Assembly: GCA_038319215.1 (NCBI GenBank)
Contig: JBBQCZ010000170.1
Coordinates: 1-7,579 of the forward strand
Length of the DNA: 7,579 nucleotides
Reading direction: 5' to 3'
DNA from: Bact-19 sp038319215
GTDB taxonomy: Bacteria > Bacteroidota > Bacteroidia > Bacteroidales > ML635J-15
The translations under genes and the position numbers were made by a program. This document shows, piece by piece, positions 1 through 6,189 of this stretch. Under the pieces are notes generated by a model, which made no database searches, was not told the origin of the DNA, and saw only the letters and a program-made list of their open reading frames with translations. The first letter of the stretch is position 1. Each line of letters begins with the position of its first letter.

Positions 1-439
1 AAGATTTTTTGAGTCTTCCTGTTTCTGTATTTAACTCATCATAATCAGTATACAATATACCACAAGTTGTATGAGATTCCATAAAATCAACTTGTATCTG
101 AAGTTTATTTGGATTATGCCAATAATCATCTCCCGCACAACCAGTTAAGTATTTTCCTGAACATTCTTTTACACAATTTATGTAGTTTTTCAATACACCA
201 CCATTCCGTTCAGCAAGAATTAATTTTATCTGAGTTGGATATTTCTGTTGATATTCAATACAAATAGCACGAGTTGTATCTGTTCCACAGTCTTCGCCAA
301 TAACAATTTCGTAGGGAAAATTGCAGCGTTGATTCAAAACGCTGTCAATTGTCTGAGATATTGTATCTTCTTGATTATAAGTAACTAATATAACAGAAGC
401 AATTGGATTTTCTAAAAAATGGTGAAATTCTATAAGCAT
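1..439 (-). CDS. GT2 family glycosyltransferase, N-terminal part (cut by window edge)
   Basis: This is the first 146 codons of a family 2 (GT-A fold) glycosyltransferase; the 3' end lies beyond base 1. It should transfer a sugar from a nucleotide-sugar donor to a growing polysaccharide repeat unit at the cytoplasmic face of the membrane. Residues 15-37 hold the usual first strand and helix (SVILVTYNQ, then SVLNQ). Residues 44-54 read EIVIGEDCGTD, the nucleotide-binding acidic region. GDDYW at 103-107 sits where the metal-binding DXD-type motif is expected. The variant with 'NFPYEIVIGEDC' is typical of GT2 enzymes of bacterial O-antigen and capsule loci. The ATG at 439 lies 5 bases after the TAA of the preceding GT61 gene, so the two are almost certainly cotranscribed. 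Donor and acceptor cannot be told. The fold call is secure. Confidence 0.88.
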   Translation of the reverse strand, partial: MLIEFHHFLENPIASVILVTYNQEDTISQTIDSVLNQRCNFPYEIVIGEDCGTDTTRAICIEYQQKYPTQIKLILAERNGGVLKNYINCVKECSGKYLTGCAGDDYWHNPNKLQIQVDFMESHTTCGILYTDYDELNTETGRLKKS

Positions 440-444
440 ATCAA

Positions 445-1767
445 TTAATCTATTATCCAGTTACTAAGAAATACTTCAAGTAACTTTATATCTACCGTAA
501 ATGATTCGTGAAGATTAGTATATTTATGAACAATTTTGGTCTCATCATAAATGTATTTTATATCTGCTCCCACTGACTGAGCCAACGTTGGAAATACTGA
601 AATTGGGATATCAAAGTTTGTAAAACACAAGATTTTACAGTTTTTATTGCAAAAAAGCACATTTGTAAAAGCAGCACCAGTTGCCCCTATAATATGTGTA
701 GCTTCGTTAAATATTTGAGCTTGTTCAGAAATTGAGTAGTTTTCAGGATAAATTGTTACAACACCATATTTATCCATTACTGATAAAACTTCGTCTTCAT
801 TGAACTTTCGTCGTTGTCCAGAATTCAATCGAGACAAATATATTTTTTTATGATATTCGGTAGTTGTATTTTCAGTAAGAAACTTTGTTCTAATAAATTC
901 TATAACTCTACTGTCAAATAAATTATCCTTTGCAAGAATTTTAGCATTATTAATATAATGAGGAACAATTATGTTACCAAAACCAAAATAATACAAACTT
1001 TCAATCTTATAATTTACCTCACGCTTTACATAAATAATTTCTCTATTTTGCTCATTAAAAGTATTTATTAATTCTAAAAACTGAGAAATTTCTTTACAAC
1101 TCTCATCAACCAATATCGGAATCCGAATGTCAATTTTTAATCTTTCAATAAAAAAGAAAATTGATATTACTTCGTTTAAAAAATGAAAATAATTTAAGGA
1201 ATAATTTGCAACGAGCTTAATTCCACTCTCTAAATTGACTATTTGGTTATTTCTTGGGGTCAAAAATCGATCATTATCGTAATAAATAATACCAGAATCT
1301 GCACTATAATAGAAATTTGAAGTTGGATCTAAATACTTTAGTTCATAAATGGCTAAATCGTTATTTAATAAAATTACATTCGATTCTGCAATAATTGTAG
1401 CATTATGAAGAATAATATCATAAACATTAGTAATTAATACATGTCTAATGTCTGTAGTCTCATTATTTTTTTTATTGACAAAATTTGGAGATGAATACTG
1501 ATAGTTCCTATTTTCTTTCGCTAATACTGTTACATCTTTAGGATATTTAATTACATAATCAGATAGTTTAACAAAATCTTTTTTTTCAAGATATGGTATT
1601 GTAAACAAAAAGTATATGAGTCGATTTTTTGTATTAATAGAAAGCATTAATAAGTAACGAAAGTCTTTGAATCCAGGAATTCTTGACCGGATAGTTCTTA
1701 AAAAATTCCAAATGTGAATTGGAATTATTTTTTTTATTTTAAGCTTGAACGCTTTAATTATTGTCAT
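445..1767 (-). CDS. GT61/DUF563 family glycosyltransferase
   Basis: A 440-residue protein with the conserved pattern of the DUF563/GT61 glycosyltransferase family. NYFHFLNE at 192-199 matches the family's NYxHWLxE-type motif. YLSR at 310-313 is followed by NEDEV at 323-327, and GATGAAFTNVLFC at 361-373 corresponds to the C-terminal G-x-x-G-A-x-x-x-N-x-x-F block. The first 40 residues are basic and hydrophobic and may hold the enzyme at the membrane; no cleavable signal peptide is seen. Start choice: the frame stays open to a TTG at 1779 (adding MDLK and overlapping the aminotransferase by 10 bases), but an ATG at 1767 lies just 2 bases after that gene's TAA and fits the tight spacing of the operon better. 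The gene is very AT-rich (22% G+C in one hand-counted 60-base sample), as is usual for transferases in such loci. Its likely role is adding one sugar of the repeat unit; the linkage is unknown. Confidence 0.85.
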   Translation of the reverse strand: MTIIKAFKLKIKKIIPIHIWNFLRTIRSRIPGFKDFRYLLMLSINTKNRLIYFLFTIPYLEKKDFVKLSDYVIKYPKDVTVLAKENRNYQYSSPNFVNKKNNETTDIRHVLITNVYDIILHNATIIAESNVILLNNDLAIYELKYLDPTSNFYYSADSGIIYYDNDRFLTPRNNQIVNLESGIKLVANYSLNYFHFLNEVISIFFFIERLKIDIRIPILVDESCKEISQFLELINTFNEQNREIIYVKREVNYKIESLYYFGFGNIIVPHYINNAKILAKDNLFDSRVIEFIRTKFLTENTTTEYHKKIYLSRLNSGQRRKFNEDEVLSVMDKYGVVTIYPENYSISEQAQIFNEATHIIGATGAAFTNVLFCNKNCKILCFTNFDIPISVFPTLAQSVGADIKYIYDETKIVHKYTNLHESFTVDIKLLEVFLSNWIID

Positions 1768-1769
1768 TT

Positions 1770-2894
1770 TTAAATCCAACTATTTAATAGCAAAGTAACT
1801 CTTTCAAAATCTTCTTTTTTCAGAACACTGCTGATTGGCAAACTCAATTCTTCAGTATGTATTTTTTCAGTAATTGGTAATGACTTATTATTGAATGGCT
1901 TATAGCACAACTGTTTGTGTGGTGGAATGGGATAATGAATAATGGTTTGAACCCCATTTTCTGTCAAATACTCCTGCAATTCATTTCTTTTAGAGCATCT
2001 GATTGGAAAAAGATGAAAAACGTGTGCATCCCAGTCAGTTATAACTGGAAGTATAATATCTGGATGGTTAATATTCTCAACATAATACCGTGCAACTTCT
2101 TTTCTTTTTTGAGTATCTGCATCGAGGTACTTCAGTTTCACATCCAATACGGCAGCCTGAATTTCATCTAACCGGCTATTTAATCCCTGATATTCGCACT
2201 TGTATTTTTCAATTGAACCGTAATTTGCTAACGCACGGACAACTTCAGCAGTTTTATCATCATTTGTGGTAACAGCACCGCCATCACCTAAAGCACCAAG
2301 ATTTTTACCAGGATAAAAACTATGTCCCGCTGCATCGCCTAATGAACCAGTCTTTCTTGCTTCTTGGTTCTTAGTTCCTGGTTCTGAATAAATACATCCA
2401 TGCGCCTGTGCATTATCCTCAATTAATTTTAAATCGTATTTTTGACAAATTGAAGCAATTTTTTGATTATAAGCACATTGTCCATACAAATGGACAATCA
2501 TGATTGCTTTGGTTCTAGCTGTAATGGCTTCTTCAATCAAATTTTCATCTAGTTGGTAAGTGTTCAAATCGGGTTCAACCAAAACCGGCACCAATCGGTT
2601 GTCTGTTATAGCTAAAACTGAGGCTATGTAGGTATTTGCTGGGACAATTACTTCATCACCCTCTTGCATAATACCCATTTCGATATACGCTCGCAAAATC
2701 AGTCGCAAGGCATCCAAACCATTTGCCACGCCAATGCAATGTTTTGTGCCAATATAATTAGCATAGTTTGTCTCAAAGCTTTTAGCCTCGTTTCCCAATA
2801 AATACCAGCCAGAGTCAATAACCCTGGCTGTGGCCTGTTTTATTTCATCGGCATATTGAAGGTTTATTTTTTGAAGGTCTAGAAATTTAATCAT
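1770..2894 (-). CDS. fdtB: DegT/DnrJ/EryC1 sugar aminotransferase, dTDP-3-amino-3,6-dideoxyhexose type (FdtB/QdtB-like)
   Basis: A 374-residue PLP-dependent, fold-type I aminotransferase. It most likely transfers an amino group (normally from glutamate) to C3 of dTDP-3-keto-6-deoxyhexose, giving dTDP-Fuc3N or dTDP-Qui3N. Visible motifs: GVANGLDAL at 55-63 (cofactor phosphate region), PANTY at 85-89, EDNAQAHG at 159-166 with Asp160 expected to contact the PLP ring nitrogen, and SFYPGKNLGALGDGG at 192-206 with Lys197 as the Schiff-base lysine. The specificity call rests on the presence of an FdtA/QdtA-type ketoisomerase in the same operon; sequence alone cannot choose between the galacto and gluco product. 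Residues about 170-181 look like an insertion in a normally short loop and are encoded by a heptanucleotide repeat (separate entry). The gene starts 12 bases after the GNAT gene. Hand-counted 60-base samples gave 32-45% G+C, higher than the neighbouring transferase. Confidence 0.9.
   Translation of the reverse strand: MIKFLDLQKINLQYADEIKQATARVIDSGWYLLGNEAKSFETNYANYIGTKHCIGVANGLDALRLILRAYIEMGIMQEGDEVIVPANTYIASVLAITDNRLVPVLVEPDLNTYQLDENLIEEAITARTKAIMIVHLYGQCAYNQKIASICQKYDLKLIEDNAQAHGCIYSEPGTKNQEARKTGSLGDAAGHSFYPGKNLGALGDGGAVTTNDDKTAEVVRALANYGSIEKYKCEYQGLNSRLDEIQAAVLDVKLKYLDADTQKRKEVARYYVENINHPDIILPVITDWDAHVFHLFPIRCSKRNELQEYLTENGVQTIIHYPIPPHKQLCYKPFNNKSLPITEKIHTEELSLPISSVLKKEDFERVTLLLNSWI
2354..2388. 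repeat. Imperfect heptanucleotide tandem repeat inside the aminotransferase gene
   Basis: On the plus strand the region reads as consecutive 7-base units TTCTTGC, TTCTTGG, TTCTTAG, TTCCTGG and a degenerate TTCTGAA, with consensus TTCTTGG. On the coding strand it encodes about residues 170-180 of the aminotransferase (SEPGTKNQEAR), a hydrophilic stretch between the CIY of one strand and the conserved TGSLGDAAG. Five units make 35 bases, not a multiple of three, but the frame is intact across the region, so flanking bases must compensate. The units have already diverged, which argues against rapid slippage today. Confidence 0.7.
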
Positions 2895-2906
2895 GCTCGA
2901 GTCTTG

Positions 2907-3449
2907 TTAATTATTTTGATTATCAATTAATGTTTTAATACTTTCTTTAATTTTCAAATAACTCACAGGGTAATAATATCCTAATAAGTCAAGTTCTGTT
3001 TCATCATAAATTTCAACTCCGAAGCGTTTATGAAATTCTATTACTTTAAGGTTTTGCTTTCTAATATCCATGTGACAGCGCTTAAATCCTAATTCAAAAA
3101 AAGCAAAATCATAAATTAGTAAAGCACTTTCCAACGCTGCATATTTGGTTTTATTTTCATTCAAAATCCAACTTCCCCAACAAAATGAGACTTTTTCACC
3201 AATGAAATCATACAATCTGACAGTACCTATTGGTAAATTGTCTGAAATTCTGTGAATAATAAAATAATACTCAGTTCCAGCAAGTTCTCTTTGTTTGTAA
3301 TTTTCAAGCCATTTTACCTGCTTCGACAAATCATCATCAACTGTGGAAAGATATTTATTGAACTCTTCGTTAATTCTTAATGAATGAATAAAAGCAGCAT
3401 CTGAAATATCTGCTAATCGAAAATAAATTGTTTTGCTTATAAATTCCAT
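2907..3449 (-). CDS. GNAT family N-acyltransferase, putative amino-sugar N-acylating enzyme
   Basis: A 180-residue single-domain GNAT protein of the RimJ/PseH-like type. It opens with the family's 'IYFRLADISDAAFI' N-terminal strand and helix (8-21). The acyl-CoA binding core runs from WILNENKTKYAALESALL at 94-111, though the usual R/Q-x-x-G-x-G/A loop is degenerate. The C-terminal signature ELGFKRCHMDIRKQN followed by VIEFHKRFG (119-144) matches the GNAT pattern in which an Asn and a Tyr/His helix lie near the pantetheine. It lies between a reductase (10 bases after its stop) and the aminotransferase (12 bases before its start), so the best guess is N-acylation of the 3-amino sugar made by the operon. 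This would replace the left-handed beta-helix FdtC/QdtC acetyltransferases, which are absent here. The acyl donor (acetyl or 3-hydroxyacyl, CoA or ACP) is not known; protein N-terminal acetylation is a less likely alternative. Confidence 0.82.
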   Translation of the reverse strand: MEFISKTIYFRLADISDAAFIHSLRINEEFNKYLSTVDDDLSKQVKWLENYKQRELAGTEYYFIIHRISDNLPIGTVRLYDFIGEKVSFCWGSWILNENKTKYAALESALLIYDFAFFELGFKRCHMDIRKQNLKVIEFHKRFGVEIYDETELDLLGYYYPVSYLKIKESIKTLIDNQNN

Positions 3450-3459
3450 ATTCTATTTT

Positions 3460-4137
3460 TTAAATCAATCCTCCATTAATATCAATTGATGCACCATTTA
3501 TATACGATGTATTTATCAGATATTCAATTGTTTGAACAACATCTTTGGGGTCACAAAATTTCCCACTTGGAATTTGATTTTTTATAATTTCCTGATAATT
3601 TTCAGGCACTTTTTCAATTCCCATACCAATACTCACATAACCTAAATTTATAGTATTAATAGTAATATCTGAATCACCAACTTCGGCAGAAATACTTTTA
3701 GTCAAACCCCAAAGAGCCGATTTAGAAGCTGCATAAGCACTCACTCCGGCAGTTGGTTTTTGGGCAACAACTGACGAAATATTTATAATTCGCCCATATT
3801 TCTGATTTCTCATAATTGGCAACAAACACCTGATTAAATTGAAAGTTCCGAACAAATTCACTTCAATTACTCGTTTCCATTCTGTTGGGTCAGCTTTATG
3901 AGCAAAAGAGTTGTACGAAATTCCAGCACAATTAATCAATGTTATCAATTCTAATGAGTTAATGTTTTTATTAATCCAAGTTGAGACTTGATTAAAATCG
4001 CTAACATCTACTTTTGTAAGTTCTGAGGGATCTGATTTAGTTGAGTTATAAGTACCAATTACTGAGATACCTTTCGATTTATAATATTCGAAAAGATATT
4101 TTCCAACACCATTAGAAGCACCTGTTATAACAACCAT
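3460..4137 (-). CDS. FabG-like short-chain dehydrogenase/reductase
   Basis: A 225-residue classical SDR, slightly shorter than typical FabG (about 245). The cofactor loop TGASNGVG is at 5-12 and the NNAG motif is present as NCAG at 69-72. The active-site tetrad is complete: Asn94, Ser122, Tyr135 and Lys139 (YAASK), with the Ser-to-Tyr distance of 13 residues found in FabG. The C-terminus ends in the FabG-like INGASIDINGGLI. The usual PG motif after the active site is NLG (164-166) instead, a mild deviation. An NADPH-dependent 3-ketoacyl reductase role is inferred because it directly follows a FabH-like synthase (18 bases) and precedes a GNAT acyltransferase (10 bases). That would give a 3-hydroxyacyl thioester. 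Reduction of a sugar keto group is the main alternative, and the sequence cannot exclude it. Confidence 0.87.
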   Translation of the reverse strand: MVVITGASNGVGKYLFEYYKSKGISVIGTYNSTKSDPSELTKVDVSDFNQVSTWINKNINSLELITLINCAGISYNSFAHKADPTEWKRVIEVNLFGTFNLIRCLLPIMRNQKYGRIINISSVVAQKPTAGVSAYAASKSALWGLTKSISAEVGDSDITINTINLGYVSIGMGIEKVPENYQEIIKNQIPSGKFCDPKDVVQTIEYLINTSYINGASIDINGGLI

Positions 4138-4155
4138 ATTAATTAAATTAAAAAA

Positions 4156-5145
4156 TTATGCCCATTTAATTATTGAAGCACCATAAGTCCAGCCACTACC
4201 AACGGCAGCAAACAATACTATATCACCTCGTTTTAATTTCCCAGACTTATTCACTTCGTCTAACAGAATAGGAATAGTTCCACCTGAAGTATTTGCATAT
4301 TTGTCCATATTGGTCATTACTTTTTCAAAAGGTAATCCAATTAATTCTGCCGTTTTCTGAAGTATTTTAATACTTGGTTGGTGAGGAATCATTATATCGA
4401 TATCATTGATTGTTAAGCCTGTATCTTCTAAAACTTGATTTATCGCCTTTGGCAAAGCTCTTGTAGCCGAAGCAAAAACAGTTTTACCATTCATCTGAAA
4501 ATATTGTTCATGCATATTTTCGGGTGTTAATGGAATTTCAGAACCTCCACCAGGAATTGTAAATCCAAGCATTTCTTCTGTTGTATCGGTGTATAATCGG
4601 TATGCTAAAAATCCTTCAGTAACATTGGCTGAAGTTACAACTGCAGCACCAGCTCCATCGCCAAAGAAAACAGCGTCACGTCTAGTCCAATCAGTTATTT
4701 TTGAAAATGTATCAGCTCCAATTACTAAAATATTATTGTAAACTCCAGAAGCAATATACTGAGTAGCCACTGACATGCCAAACAAAAAACCACTGCAAAC
4801 AGCTGTCAAATCAAATGCTGCTGCGTTTACTGCTTTCAATTTATGTTGAACAAATGCAGCTGTTGATGGAGCTTTTCTATCAGGTGTAGAAGTTGCAACA
4901 ATAATCAGGTCAATATCTTCGCTGGTTAGTCCTGCATCTTCTATTGCTCGCTGGCCGGCAATAGTAGCTAAATCACTTGTTGCTTGATTTGGAGCAGCAA
5001 TATGTCGTTCTTTTATTCCAACATTTTCAAATACCCATTGAGCATTCGTGGAAACAAGTGTTTCCAAATATTCATTTGTGTAGATTGTTTCAGGCACATA
5101 CGAACCTGTCCCAATTATTTTTACATTTCTGACTAACTGTTTCAT
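4156..5145 (-). CDS. 3-oxoacyl-ACP synthase III (FabH-like ketosynthase)
   Basis: A 329-residue thiolase-fold condensing enzyme of normal FabH length. The catalytic triad is intact: Cys117 in DLTAVCSGF, His255 in HQPS and Asn285 in NTSGGTIP. His and Asn are 30 residues apart, as in E. coli FabH (His244/Asn274). Trp37 followed by GIKERHIA (43-50) matches the CoA-binding start of the family, and FGDGAGAAVV at 161-170 and the C-terminal GSGWTYGASII are the usual structural signatures. FabH enzymes condense an acyl-CoA (usually acetyl-CoA) with malonyl-ACP to give a 3-ketoacyl-ACP. Two positions differ from the common pattern: HQPS for HQAN and NTSGGT for NTSAAS. The ATG overlaps the stop of the ketoisomerase gene by 4 bases (ATGA), a sign of translational coupling. 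Being inside an amino-sugar operon, it is probably a specialised paralogue rather than the housekeeping FabH. Confidence 0.9.
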   Translation of the reverse strand: MKQLVRNVKIIGTGSYVPETIYTNEYLETLVSTNAQWVFENVGIKERHIAAPNQATSDLATIAGQRAIEDAGLTSEDIDLIIVATSTPDRKAPSTAAFVQHKLKAVNAAAFDLTAVCSGFLFGMSVATQYIASGVYNNILVIGADTFSKITDWTRRDAVFFGDGAGAAVVTSANVTEGFLAYRLYTDTTEEMLGFTIPGGGSEIPLTPENMHEQYFQMNGKTVFASATRALPKAINQVLEDTGLTINDIDIMIPHQPSIKILQKTAELIGLPFEKVMTNMDKYANTSGGTIPILLDEVNKSGKLKRGDIVLFAAVGSGWTYGASIIKWA

Positions 5146-6017
5146 TGTTTAAATTCAATAAATTGTTTATAATCACGCATATAATCTGCTTCAATATATT
5201 TTTCGGAAGCTAAAACCAACAAACTTGAACCAGACGAAAAATTAACTAATTCACGCCAAATACCTGGCACCACATATAATCCCTGATAAGGTCGATTTAA
5301 AGTAATTGTACGCTTTATCTTTCCATCATCCAAGATTACATCAAAACTGCCACTTGCAGCTATAATCAACTGGCTCAAATCTTTATGAGCATGTCCACCA
5401 CGTTCCTCGCCTCCTGGCACATCATATAAATAATAAACACGATTAATATCAAATGGAATAATGTCCCGATTTTCAATAACTGTAATATTGCCTTTTTCCC
5501 TGTGATTTTTATCTAATTCTATCACTGAACATTCATTCACTGTATTAACTTTACCTAAATGATTCAATCCTGAAGGTGCTGTAACAATCGACGGGGTTGA
5601 AATAATTTCATTTTTAGTTGTAACAAAGGTAGTAAATTCGTTGTAATTACGGATATAATCTGAATCATTAAATGCTGTTGATGCTAAAACCAACGCCAAT
5701 GAGTTTGTTGAAAAATTTTCTAGACTTCGCCAACATCCTGCAGGCACAAATAATCCAAAATAAGAACGATTTAATGAAAACACTTTTTTTTCTGTACCAT
5801 CATCCACTTTCACATCAAAACTACCCGAAAGAGCTATAATAAATTCTTCCTGTACTTTAAAAGCATGACTGCCTCGGGTTTCACCTCCCGGCACATCGTA
5901 AATCCAATAAGCGCGCTTAATATCAAACGGAATATGATTGTTCCCTTCCAAAAAGGAAAGGTTTCCTCTAACGTCCATAATCTTTGGAAGTTGAATCAGT
6001 TGGGGTTTATTTTTCAT
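5142..6017 (-). CDS. fdtA: Tandem double-cupin dTDP-4-keto-6-deoxyglucose 3,4-ketoisomerase (FdtA/QdtA, WxcM-like)
   Basis: A 291-residue fusion of two FdtA/QdtA-type cupin domains, about residues 1-131 and 156-291, joined by a linker; the normal family length is about 135-140. Each copy has IPFDI-x-R, Y-D-V-P-G-G-E, RG-x-HA, a SGSFDV strand, DDG, LNR and a C-terminal DY-x-R-x-Y block. By hand count the halves are about 55% identical over some 100 gap-free residues. The family moves the keto group of dTDP-4-keto-6-deoxyglucose from C4 to C3. The second domain has the full HAHK motif (His209, His211) and Gln216. The first has HAFK (His51, Phe53) and Glu58 in the equivalent places, so it is probably inactive or altered. 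The product (galacto, FdtA; or gluco, QdtA) cannot be assigned by eye, so the symbol is provisional. First gene of the compact cluster; its stop overlaps the synthase start. Confidence 0.87.
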   Translation of the reverse strand: MKNKPQLIQLPKIMDVRGNLSFLEGNNHIPFDIKRAYWIYDVPGGETRGSHAFKVQEEFIIALSGSFDVKVDDGTEKKVFSLNRSYFGLFVPAGCWRSLENFSTNSLALVLASTAFNDSDYIRNYNEFTTFVTTKNEIISTPSIVTAPSGLNHLGKVNTVNECSVIELDKNHREKGNITVIENRDIIPFDINRVYYLYDVPGGEERGGHAHKDLSQLIIAASGSFDVILDDGKIKRTITLNRPYQGLYVVPGIWRELVNFSSGSSLLVLASEKYIEADYMRDYKQFIEFKQ

Positions 6018-6111
6018 ACTAGTTCATATTTATCAGTCCACTCTAATAAGTCCATTTTGTAGGAAAAACAGCTAAATGTTCAAAAAATGATAGTTGATAT
6101 TCAGCGTATTA

Positions 6112-6119
6112 CAAAAATA
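6112..6119 (-). promoter_or_regulatory. Possible Bacteroidota -7 promoter element
   Basis: On the minus strand the bases read TATTTTTG, an exact fit to the Bacteroidota -7 consensus TAnnTTTG. It lies about 95 bases before the ketoisomerase start, in the only sizeable gap within the gene string. No TTTG-type -33 element is found 19-21 bases upstream, and such an AT-rich stretch can match by chance, so this is a weak call. Confidence 0.3.
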
Positions 6120-6128
6120 AAAAGTACT

Positions 6129-6157
6129 AAAAAATACTGTATTTGACTTTATACAGT
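6129..6157 (-). terminator. Possible weak intrinsic terminator after the upstream GT61 gene
   Basis: Perfect 7-base arms ACTGTAT and ATACAGT (6136-6142 and 6151-6157) enclose an 8-base loop. Read on the minus strand, the hairpin comes 32 bases after the stop of the GT61 gene and is followed by ATTTTTTA (T-run at 6129-6134). The stem has only two G:C pairs, so it may pause or attenuate transcription rather than stop it. The palindrome could instead be an operator close to the candidate promoter. Confidence 0.4.
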
Positions 6158-6189
6158 GGTCTCATTTATTTAATATTGAAATTTTCAAA

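Noticed and set aside
1466..1735. Three runs of eight T (1466-1473, 1579-1586, 1728-1735) within the left GT61 gene, and one at 5784-5791 in the ketoisomerase, considered as phase-variable tracts
   Set aside because: Runs of this length in lysine codons are expected in such AT-rich genes; the frames are intact and nothing else points to slippage control.
1768..1779. TTG start at 1779 for the left GT61 gene
   Set aside because: It would overlap the aminotransferase by 10 bases, whereas an ATG at 1767 sits just behind that gene's stop. It is kept as the alternative start, not the preferred one.
1917..2272. Two open reading frames on the plus strand (1917-2171 and 2090-2272)
   Set aside because: Both lie wholly inside the well-supported aminotransferase gene on the other strand and show no recognisable protein features.
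5865..6062. Open reading frame of 65 codons on the plus strand
   Set aside because: It is mostly antisense to the ketoisomerase N-terminus and its product resembles nothing.
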